8,496 nt of DNA from Actinobacteria bacterium UBA2286 (lineage in GTDB: Bacteria; Actinomycetota; Coriobacteriia; Anaerosomatales; Anaerosomataceae), in contig DDWM01000035.1 in assembly GCA_002345925.1 (NCBI GenBank), positions 48,617-57,112 of the forward strand, written 5' to 3'. How positions within the stretch are numbered: the stretch's first letter is position 1; each line of letters begins with the position of its first letter. Below, piece by piece: positions 1 through 5,836 of the stretch. Made by a program: the position numbers and the translations under genes. Under the pieces are notes generated by a model. The model did no database searches. It was not told the origin of the DNA and worked only from the letters and a program-made list of their open reading frames with translations.

Positions 1-69
1 GCGATGAGGGATTTGAACCCCCGACTTCCTCCTTGTAAGGGAGGCACTCTCCCGCTGAGTTAATCGCCC
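1..69 (-). tRNA. tRNA-Val (anticodon UAC), 3' end cut by window edge
   Basis: Read on the minus strand this folds as a cloverleaf. The acceptor strand GGGCGAT (69-63) pairs with ATCGC at 5-1, leaving the last two acceptor bases, the discriminator and any CCA outside the window. The D stem is ACTC/GAGT. The anticodon stem CCTCC/GGAGG encloses the loop CTTACAA, so the anticodon is TAC (UAC), which reads valine GUA/GUG codons. The T arm has stem GGGGG/CCCTC, with one G-U pair, around TTCAAAT. It lies 64 bases downstream of the stop codon of the CWB2/PPC protein gene, in the same orientation. The cloverleaf and anticodon are seen directly; only the 3' end is unverified. Confidence 0.95.
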
Positions 70-75
70 GTACTG

Positions 76-95
76 GTCGCCAAAAATGCGGCGAC
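76..95 (-). other. Small hairpin between the CWB2/PPC gene and tRNA-Val
   Basis: GTCGCC and GGCGAC form a perfect 6-base-pair stem around an 8-base loop (GCATTTTT on the minus strand). Because the T-run is in the loop and not after the stem, it does not look like an intrinsic terminator. It might act in tRNA leader processing, but this is speculative. The rest of the 64-base gap shows only the possible -10 box at 100-105. Confidence 0.3.
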
Positions 96-99
96 GACT

Positions 100-105
100 A
101 TTCTA
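100..105 (-). promoter_or_regulatory. Possible -10 element for the tRNA-Val gene
   Basis: The minus strand reads TAGAAT here, five of six matches to the sigma-70-type -10 box, about 30 bases upstream of the mature tRNA 5' end. I see no good -35 hexamer at 16-18 bases upstream; the best is TTACGT, which is weak. The tRNA may instead be transcribed by read-through from the gene upstream. Low confidence. Confidence 0.25.
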
Positions 106-133
106 ACGTTACAGCCCCTCAGACGTAACCCCG

Positions 134-2350
134 CTATTTCATGCAATCGTCCACCTGCGAACGCACACTCTCGCTCACCGCGAGGCTGCTGCCGTAAATC
201 TCAGCGCGCTTCACGTCGCGGGCACTCCCCTTTAGGAACAACTCAGTGGGCGCAGACAGCGACTTGGGGTTAGTGAGCAGCATGACTCCCCCGTTGGAGC
301 CAGTCACGGCGCCGCCGCCCAAAGCATCCGGGAAGTTGGTGCCCGTGGCGATGCCGACGTATGAAGCGCTGCCCCACCAGAAATCGATACCGTATTCCGC
401 GACTGCGACTGCAGTTGCGTAGCGATCGGCTCCGGCAAGCCGTACCACAGGCGAAGTAACGGCGGGGATCGCGTTGAGTGAGCTCATGACAGAGGCACTG
501 ACGGCACTCGTGCTGCCAGCAATGTACACCTCGGAGATGCCGAGAGACGTGATCACGTTGGAGCACTCAGGAGCCAGCTTGTCCGTGCGCGTCAGGAGAA
601 CCGGGTAGCCCTGGCTGTAGGCGAACGGCGACAGCGCGAGTGCGTCCGCGAACAGATCGCCACGAGCGACAAACGCCTTCTTCGCGAAAGCGGAACCCTT
701 GAGACGCGCGATTTCCGTCGCGACTGCTGCCGATGTGGCATAGCGGTTCACGCCTGCCACACGAGAGACTGAGTAGCCTGCCTTGGTAAGAGAATCCGCG
801 ATGGCTGCCGGCAAAGTCGGGGTACCTCCGATGAGAACGACTTTGCGGGCACCCAGCCGACTAAGCTCGGCGAGTACCTCAGAAGACACGCCTGACTTGC
901 GGGTGAGTAGGATCGGACTGCAGTAGGCCCCAGCGAGTCCGGAGGCCGACAGTGCGTCAGGGAAGTCCTCGCCGGTTGCCATTACGACGGTGCCGCACGC
1001 GTTGTCTGCGTAGCATGACTGTGAAAGCTTGACGGCGGTCTTGTAGCGATCATCCCCAGCCAAGCGATCAGTCGCAGTCCAAGCCGGCGTAAGCGAGGTC
1101 GCGTACTGAAGCGTGTACTCGCCTGCGCCACTGAAGGCTCTGACTTCAACATAGTAGGTGCCTGGCGCTGTTGCGTCGAGGACTGCACGTTCCGGATATG
1201 CGGAGTCGTTAGACCAAGCCACAGGTGCCCCAGTCGGACCGTAGATATACAGATCAAAGTCCGTGTTTGCGTCACCCGAGAGTGTGGCGTCAAAGCGGTC
1301 ACCGGCGGTCAAGACCACAGAGTAGACGTCGTTCGCGTTGGTGAACAGATTGAGGGAACCCTGCACCGAGCCAGTCATGAACGAAAACGGTACGGCTGAC
1401 GACCTGGTCTGCCATGTTCCGGCCGGTACGTCGGTAACTGCCCAGTCAAGCGTGTACGCCCCAGCACCAGTGGCTGCATGCGCAACGAGATAGTACGTGC
1501 CCGCGGCACCAGCAGGGACGTCGAACAGGAATGCCTCGGCGGAGGTCTTGCCTGCAGATCCGCCGATAGGAAGATCTAGGCCGATGTTCGTTGACGTGGG
1601 TCCATAGAGATACAGATCGAAGTCCGTACCGACCGCACCAGTGAGTGTGACTTGCAGTCGCTTGCCCTCTGCAAGCGTTAGCTGGAACACGTCATCGGAG
1701 TCTGTAGTGCAATCCAGGTCGCCGTTGAGCGTATTGGATGCAGGAACAACTCCCGGAATATTGTCATCCGGGCCTGACGGAACCGGGCACGTCGCCCATG
1801 CGATTGTGTACGAGCCCGCTCCAGCTACAGCGTCGATAGCGAGGTGGTAGTCGCCACCTTCCCCTGCAGGTACGTCGTATGTGAGCTTCTTGGGGTAGCC
1901 ATCTCCGAGCGTGCCGGCCATGGCGTAGGATGCGTTGGCATCGGTAGTGAACGGCTCGTAAAGGTAGGCGTCGCAGGAGAGCTGCGCGTCGCCAGTGAGC
2001 ACCACGGTGAACCGTGTCCCGCCCGTCAGAGCGACTGTATACACATCAGTCGGATCAGACGCGAAATCAAGTGCTCCGACAAACGGCGTGGCGGGTATCG
2101 CGACGGCGCCAGAGATCGTGTCGTCTGCTCCCAGTAGTGAGACTCCCAACGAACCGAAGTCACCCACACCATCAGCATCGGCGAATACCTTCGTGTAGAG
2201 CGATGCAGCTACCTTATTGGTCGCCACAGAAGCGTCGAATACGCGCGTCTCACTCGCGGCAAAGCTTAGTGGCGCTATACCCATGACCAGAGCCATCGAT
2301 AGGACCAAGACAATGCAGCCGCGAACTCCACCCCGATTGAAACTTCTCAC
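134..2350 (-). CDS. Secreted wall-anchored protein: three PPC-like domains plus CWB2 triplet
   Basis: This 738-residue exported protein is probably displayed on the cell wall. Residues 1 to about 31 form a signal peptide: basic start, hydrophobic core, cleavage near SFA/AS. Three related beta-sandwich modules follow (about 76-187, 193-305, 313-418), resembling bacterial pre-peptidase C-terminal (PPC) domains. Each has a DVY/DVF-x-(V/L)-x-L strand, a D(F/A)(D/Y)LY-type strand and a GAGxYTxxW/Y end. Three CWB2 modules close the protein (about 428-525, 529-632, 637-738), each opening R(L/V)AGxxRYxT and carrying an A(T/R)GxxFxDAL motif and an LLT strand. CWB2 triplets bind anionic wall polysaccharide in C. 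difficile. No catalytic domain is visible, so the PPC modules probably bind a ligand or act as spacers. The GTG start is chosen because GAGGTG sits 8 bases upstream and the signal peptide begins there. The mature part has eight cysteines, unusual for a Gram-positive surface protein. It lies 61 bases after galE and may be cotranscribed. Confidence 0.9.
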   Translation of the reverse strand: MRSFNRGGVRGCIVLVLSMALVMGIAPLSFAASETRVFDASVATNKVAASLYTKVFADADGVGDFGSLGVSLLGADDTISGAVAIPATPFVGALDFASDPTDVYTVALTGGTRFTVVLTGDAQLSCDAYLYEPFTTDANASYAMAGTLGDGYPKKLTYDVPAGEGGDYHLAIDAVAGAGSYTIAWATCPVPSGPDDNIPGVVPASNTLNGDLDCTTDSDDVFQLTLAEGKRLQVTLTGAVGTDFDLYLYGPTSTNIGLDLPIGGSAGKTSAEAFLFDVPAGAAGTYYLVAHAATGAGAYTLDWAVTDVPAGTWQTRSSAVPFSFMTGSVQGSLNLFTNANDVYSVVLTAGDRFDATLSGDANTDFDLYIYGPTGAPVAWSNDSAYPERAVLDATAPGTYYVEVRAFSGAGEYTLQYATSLTPAWTATDRLAGDDRYKTAVKLSQSCYADNACGTVVMATGEDFPDALSASGLAGAYCSPILLTRKSGVSSEVLAELSRLGARKVVLIGGTPTLPAAIADSLTKAGYSVSRVAGVNRYATSAAVATEIARLKGSAFAKKAFVARGDLFADALALSPFAYSQGYPVLLTRTDKLAPECSNVITSLGISEVYIAGSTSAVSASVMSSLNAIPAVTSPVVRLAGADRYATAVAVAEYGIDFWWGSASYVGIATGTNFPDALGGGAVTGSNGGVMLLTNPKSLSAPTELFLKGSARDVKRAEIYGSSLAVSESVRSQVDDCMK
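137..1069 (-). repeat. Three tandem CWB2 modules (C-terminal anchor of the 738-residue protein)
   Basis: The three modules are encoded at about 776-1069, 455-766 and 137-442, reading N to C. Each begins with RLAGDDRYKT, RVAGVNRYAT or RLAGADRYAT, and each carries the (P/G)xxLLT strand characteristic of the CWB2 family (SPILLT, YPVLLT, GVMLLT). The DNA coding for the TGTNFPDAL part of the last module is close to the matching segment of the last module of the other CWB2 gene, so the two anchors are paralogous. Module borders are estimates. Confidence 0.85.
1433..2125 (-). repeat. Two of three PPC-like modules plus linker (N-terminal half of the 738-residue protein)
   Basis: This block encodes residues 76-306, the first two of the three PPC-like repeats; the third continues at about 1097-1414. 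Repeat endings are GAGSYTIAWAT, GAGAYTLDWAV and GAGEYTLQYAT. Repeats two and three share the strand DFDLY(L/I)YGPT almost exactly, and repeat one has the variant CDAYLYEP. The repeats are divergent at the protein level, so this is old duplication rather than recent slippage. Confidence 0.7.
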
Positions 2351-2358
2351 GATTCCCC

Positions 2359-2364
2359 CACCTC
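2359..2364 (-). promoter_or_regulatory. Ribosome binding site fixing a GTG start
   Basis: The minus strand reads GAGGTG, a full match to part of the anti-Shine-Dalgarno complement. It ends 8 bases before the GTG at 2350 and supports that GTG over any later start, all of which would cut into the signal peptide. Confidence 0.75.
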
Positions 2365-2376
2365 AGTCAGATCTCC

Positions 2377-2400
2377 GTCACCGGGAGTAGACCCAGTGAC
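2377..2400 (-). other. Intergenic hairpin between galE and the downstream CWB2 gene
   Basis: GTCACTGGG and CCCGGTGAC form a 9-base-pair stem with one G-U pair and a six-base loop, starting 12 bases after the galE stop codon. No U-tract follows it, so it is not a typical intrinsic terminator. It could stabilise or mark processing of the galE message, or partly attenuate transcription into the next gene. The pairing is seen; the role is inferred. Confidence 0.45.
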
Positions 2401-2411
2401 CCCGTATCGCA

Positions 2412-3383
2412 TTATTGCACAACCCGCTGACACCATCGCCAGGCATCAGAAACCATCACCTGCAAGTCGCAATACGCGGGTTCCCAACCAAGAATCGCGC
2501 GTGCCTGCGCAGCCGAGGCGACCAGTACTGCAGGATCGCCCGCTCGTCTCGGCCCGAATTCGATGGCCAGAGGGACACCCGTGACGTCAGAGCACGCTCT
2601 CACGACTTCAAGATTGCTGAATCCGTGACCATTGCCGAGATTGCACACGGCACCCGCTCCACCGGCGTGAAGGTACTCAAGTGCGAGCACATGCGCGCGC
2701 GCCAGGTCGCACACGTGTATATAGTCGCGTACGCAGGTACCGTCCGGCGTCGGGTAGTCGTTGCCATACACCTCAAAAGCAGTGCGCCCGTCAGCGATAG
2801 AGCCGAGAATTCGCGGGATGATATGCGTCTCAGGATCGTGTGCTTCGCCGAGTGAACCGTCGGGCCATGCTCCTGCAACATTGAAGTACCGCAGGCGCAC
2901 TGAACGAAGTCCCCACGCCGCAGCCGCGTCGTCCAAGACACCCTCAAACGCCAGTTTGCTCTCTCCGTATGCATTCACGGGGCGCTTTGAAGCCGTCTCA
3001 TCGATAGGCACCTGCTCCGGCTCCCCGTACACCGCTGCGGTCGACGAGAACGCAATCGCATCAATACCGAGCTCTTCCATAGCTCCGAGCATCGCGAGCG
3101 GTCGAGTGACGTTATTGTCGAAATACCTCTCGGGGTCGGCCTGCGACTCTGCGACCTCGATGTATCCCGCAAGGTGCATCACAGCGTCCACGCCGTCGAG
3201 GCAGCCAAGAACGACATCGCGGTCCCCGACATCACCGACGATCAACTCTGCACGGTCATCGACCGCCCAGCGGTGACCCTTTTCGAGTGTGTCGAGAACC
3301 ACGACGTCGTGCCCTGAATCAAGCAGCGTACGGACGGTTATCGAACCTATGTAGCCGGCGCCGCCGGTGACCAGGACTCTCAT
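2412..3383 (-). CDS. galE: UDP-glucose 4-epimerase (GalE family)
   Basis: This 323-residue cytoplasmic enzyme belongs to the extended short-chain dehydrogenase family. It interconverts UDP-glucose and UDP-galactose with bound NAD, and some family members also act on the N-acetyl sugars. The NAD-binding GGAGYIG lies at residues 7-13. The catalytic triad region is SSTAAVYG (T115 matching E. coli S124) and YGESK (Y139, K143). The substrate region includes DGTCVRDYIHV (about 214-224) and RRAGDP (279-284). Length is normal for bacterial GalE. The position equivalent to E. coli Y299 appears to be L287, which may widen specificity. The ATG start has AGGAG just upstream, overlapping the TAG stop of the preceding gene, so translational coupling is likely. 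Lying between two CWB2 protein genes, it probably supplies galactose-type nucleotide sugars for wall or surface glycan rather than galactose breakdown; no galK or galT is present. Confidence 0.93.
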   Translation of the reverse strand: MRVLVTGGAGYIGSITVRTLLDSGHDVVVLDTLEKGHRWAVDDRAELIVGDVGDRDVVLGCLDGVDAVMHLAGYIEVAESQADPERYFDNNVTRPLAMLGAMEELGIDAIAFSSTAAVYGEPEQVPIDETASKRPVNAYGESKLAFEGVLDDAAAAWGLRSVRLRYFNVAGAWPDGSLGEAHDPETHIIPRILGSIADGRTAFEVYGNDYPTPDGTCVRDYIHVCDLARAHVLALEYLHAGGAGAVCNLGNGHGFSNLEVVRACSDVTGVPLAIEFGPRRAGDPAVLVASAAQARAILGWEPAYCDLQVMVSDAWRWCQRVVQ

Positions 3384-3386
3384 GCT

Positions 3387-3391
3387 CTCCT
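3387..3391 (-). promoter_or_regulatory. Ribosome binding site of galE overlapping the upstream stop codon
   Basis: AGGAG on the minus strand shares two bases with the TAG stop (3392-3390) of the upstream CWB2 gene and ends three bases before the galE ATG. The spacing is short, but the arrangement favours coupled translation of the two genes. Confidence 0.6.
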
Positions 3392-5747
3392 ACTTCGGCA
3401 GGGCGTTCGCGATACTGGTCTTGACGCCGTCGCTGACGGCCGAGGATGAGCCAAACACCTGAACCTGTGTGTACTTGTTGCCGTACTGCGTCAGGAACTT
3501 GTTGGCCGGCTCGCTCAGGACCGTCGGGCTCGTGAGCAACAAGACGCCGCGACTCTTGCCGCACGCCGCACCTCCACCAAGAGCATCCGGGAAGTTGGCG
3601 CCCGTGGCTATCCCAACGAAGCCCTTGCTGCAGTAGCCCCGCTCGATGGCCCACGCTGCGAGATTCGCCGCAGTGGCGTACCGATCAACGCCGAATACGC
3701 GCTCAACGTACATCTCTCTCGAGATTGCCTGAATCGATTTGACGACGGCAGTCGAAACCGCCTTGGTAGATCCGGCAACGATAACGCTCTCGACGCCAAG
3801 ATCCTCAAGCGCCCACTCGGTCTCCGGGCTAAGGGATGCGGTCCTTGTCAGCAATACCGGTATCGAGTGGCCGTACGCGATCGGGGACGCGGCAAGCGCA
3901 TCGGCGAAGCCGTCCCCGCGAACCACGAACGCTTCGTACACGCCGTCGTTGAGGTCAGCGACGCGATATGCGATTTCCGCAGACGTCTCGTAGCGGTTCT
4001 CCCCGTACACGCGATCAACAGTGAGACCAGAAATCGCGCTGAGTTGCTTCTCGACGCCACTGGAGACGGCTGCCGTCGACCCGATGATCACAACCTCGGT
4101 TGCTCCCAGCCGGGCAATCTCAGCGGCCACACCCGACGTCAATCGCGTGGGCTCAGTCAGCAGTAGCGGTCCGCGGTATGCCCCGGCCAGTGCCGAGGCG
4201 GAAAGTGCATCCGGGAAGTTCGCGCCGGTTGCAATGACCACCGTATCAGCACTCGCGAAGTTAGCCTTGCTGGTCTCAAGTGCTGTCGTATACCTGCTAC
4301 CACCCTCGACACGCATGACCGGGGTCTCTGGAATCGGGATGAAGCTCTTGAAGTGGAAATCGATACCAGTGACTGTTCCGGTTACCGGCACAACGATGTC
4401 ATCAGCGAGGTTGATGTCATCTACATCACCTGACTCGGAGTAGAAGACGACCTCCATCTCATCTCTGCCATCGGCGTATCGATACGATACGGCGCGATAC
4501 ACCCCAGAATGGACGCCTGTCATGTTGAATGTGCCGTCGTTATTCCAGTTAGTCCAGTAGACGTTATCCCACTCGCCAGTGGAATCATTGCGCGTGAGAA
4601 GTTCGACGCTTTCGTCTCCACTGATCGGGAAGTAGCCCACGTTGTTGCTGTCGTAGCTGGTGCCCGACACCGACGACGCCTCTTCCATATCAACCGTCAG
4701 TGATGTGGTTGCTCCCGACACCATCTCCACTGGGGTAGCGTTCTCTGCGAGGACCGCGTCATCGTAGTACTCGCTCGCGTAGACCTCGTTGTCGTAGTCA
4801 TCGAACGAGACGCGCCAATTGCCGGCCGAAATCGTACCCGCAGCGTGGCCGTTGCTGCCAGTGACGCCCTCAACGTAAGAGCTCCATATTTCTTCGCCGA
4901 GCGGACCGTACTGCTGGAAGCCGACGTAGATATCCTGAAGCGGTAGAGAAGACGAGCCATCGCGCACCGTGATGTCATAGGCCGCCGGGGTCGCCGGAGC
5001 CAGAGCCATAGAGACTCGCCTGGTCACAGCGGATGTGACCTCAATCGGTGTGGCTGTATCCAGTGTTGCCTTGTCGTTGTAGAACTCAGGTGTCCGTCCG
5101 GGCGCAGTCGCCCAAACGTAGTAGGTGCCAGGATCAAGGTAGAAGGAGGCATCGGTCTCGTCGTCCCAGTAAGGGCCCGAGCCCTCAACGAACTCCATGC
5201 CGTCCGGACCCTCCTGATACACGCTAACCCAGAAGTCGCTCAGAGCCGAAGTCCCATTGCCAACGGCAACGTACAGTTCGCCCGGCTCCACATATGCCTC
5301 AAGCTGCGCGTTGAGGATCGTGGACTGTCCAGCAACTGCGGTCGCGCTTATGTAAGCGTCATCGTAGCCGTCAGCCCAGAACTCGACCTCATAGGTACCT
5401 GCGGGCAGCGATACTACTCCGTCATCGGAGTATCGCCAGCCCTGACTGAGAACATAGTGACCTGTGGCGTCTGTCTGAGTTTCGTAGTAGGCCGTAGTGC
5501 CGTAGATGCTTACCCAGGCATCCTTGATGGGCAATCCCGTCGCGGCATCCGTCACCACGCCCGTGAACGAAGTAGTTGTGACAAGCGGCGTGATTCCGCC
5601 CCCAACACTGTGTTGGCCGAGCGAGATCGGACTCGTTCCAAGGTTCGCGCCAAATGCGATACCAGGAATCCCGATTCCGACGAGTACGACGCTCAGCAAG
5701 ATACACATGAGCATGCGCGTGAGACCATTGTGTGCGCGACGATACAT
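3390..5747 (-). CDS. Secreted wall-anchored protein: four Ig-like/CarboxypepD_reg-like modules plus CWB2 triplet
   Basis: This 785-residue exported surface protein has a signal peptide at residues 1 to about 33 (basic RRAHNGLTR, long hydrophobic core, cleavage near AFG/A). Module 1 (about 60-150) matches carboxypeptidase-regulatory-like beta-sandwiches: TGVVTDAATGLPIKDAWVSI, a later DATGHY turn and an LPAGTYEVEF strand. Modules 2 (157-252), 3 (256-356) and 4 (359-469) look like diverged relatives, with (F/Y)Y(N/D)D or FYSES followed by an ATP(I/V)EV-type strand. They are rich in Asp, Glu and Tyr. Residues about 478-574, 577-676 and 681-785 are CWB2 modules opening RVEGGSRYTT, RVYGENRYET and RVFGVDRYAT. 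No enzyme domain is seen; adhesion, structural or glycan-binding roles are possible. An in-frame start exists at 5825, but ATG 5747 is preferred because AGGAG lies 5 bases upstream and the signal peptide starts there. galE follows after 6 bases. Confidence 0.9.
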   Translation of the reverse strand: MYRRAHNGLTRMLMCILLSVVLVGIGIPGIAFGANLGTSPISLGQHSVGGGITPLVTTTSFTGVVTDAATGLPIKDAWVSIYGTTAYYETQTDATGHYVLSQGWRYSDDGVVSLPAGTYEVEFWADGYDDAYISATAVAGQSTILNAQLEAYVEPGELYVAVGNGTSALSDFWVSVYQEGPDGMEFVEGSGPYWDDETDASFYLDPGTYYVWATAPGRTPEFYNDKATLDTATPIEVTSAVTRRVSMALAPATPAAYDITVRDGSSSLPLQDIYVGFQQYGPLGEEIWSSYVEGVTGSNGHAAGTISAGNWRVSFDDYDNEVYASEYYDDAVLAENATPVEMVSGATTSLTVDMEEASSVSGTSYDSNNVGYFPISGDESVELLTRNDSTGEWDNVYWTNWNNDGTFNMTGVHSGVYRAVSYRYADGRDEMEVVFYSESGDVDDINLADDIVVPVTGTVTGIDFHFKSFIPIPETPVMRVEGGSRYTTALETSKANFASADTVVIATGANFPDALSASALAGAYRGPLLLTEPTRLTSGVAAEIARLGATEVVIIGSTAAVSSGVEKQLSAISGLTVDRVYGENRYETSAEIAYRVADLNDGVYEAFVVRGDGFADALAASPIAYGHSIPVLLTRTASLSPETEWALEDLGVESVIVAGSTKAVSTAVVKSIQAISREMYVERVFGVDRYATAANLAAWAIERGYCSKGFVGIATGANFPDALGGGAACGKSRGVLLLTSPTVLSEPANKFLTQYGNKYTQVQVFGSSSAVSDGVKTSIANALPK
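3393..4316 (-). repeat. Three tandem CWB2 modules (C-terminal anchor of the 785-residue protein)
   Basis: The modules are encoded at about 4026-4316, 3720-4019 and 3393-3707, reading N to C. Their LLT strands are GPLLLT, IPVLLT and GVLLLT, and ATGANFPDAL occurs in the first and third, with VRGDGFADAL in the second. The middle modules of both CWB2 proteins share this RGDxFADAL form while the outer ones have NFPDAL or DFPDAL. Module identity is therefore conserved by position, and the whole triplet was probably inherited as a unit. Confidence 0.85.
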
Positions 5748-5752
5748 GAACG

Positions 5753-5759
5753 CTCCTCC
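5753..5759 (-). promoter_or_regulatory. Ribosome binding site deciding the start at 5747
   Basis: The minus strand reads GGAGGAG inside a run of purines, ending 5 bases before ATG 5747. The upstream in-frame ATG at 5825 would add 26 residues with five cysteines and no export character in front of an otherwise complete signal peptide, and has no comparable site. Confidence 0.75.
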
Positions 5760-5796
5760 CCCAAGAAACCATACTGATTGACTGCACGCACACCGT

Positions 5797-5825
5797 ATCA
5801 AATGCGACTGACAACAGCACGACAA
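5797..5825 (-). promoter_or_regulatory. Weak candidate promoter for the CWB2-galE unit
   Basis: In the 89-base gap after the histidine kinase gene, TTGTCG (5825-5820) and TTTGAT (5802-5797) are spaced 17 bases apart, each matching four of six consensus positions. It would give the surface-protein unit its own transcript with a leader of about 40 bases. No terminator with a U-tract is visible after the kinase gene, so read-through is equally possible. Confidence 0.3.
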
Positions 5826-5836
5826 AACTGTCCAGC

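Noticed and set aside
2415..2855. Plus-strand open frame opposite galE
   Set aside because: It is antisense to conserved GalE sequence, with no ribosome binding site or domain support.
134..4316. CWB2 DNA repeats as a mobile element or CRISPR-like array
   Set aside because: Repeat spacing of about 300 bases, in-frame coding and protein-level conservation show domain repeats within two genes; there are no spacers, terminal inverted repeats or transposase.
5696..5747. Possible lipoprotein signal (cysteine in the MLMC region of the signal peptide)
   Set aside because: The cysteine is at the beginning of the hydrophobic core and the preceding residues do not fit a lipobox; a standard cleavage site lies later, near residue 33.
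5748..5825. 26-residue N-terminal extension of the 785-residue surface protein
   Set aside because: It puts a cysteine-rich, non-signal-like stretch before a complete signal peptide, and the purine-rich ribosome binding site would fall inside it.
5821..5832. GACA/TGTC hairpin just after the kinase stop as a terminator
   Set aside because: The stem is only 4 base pairs, is not GC-rich, and has no following U-run on the minus strand.
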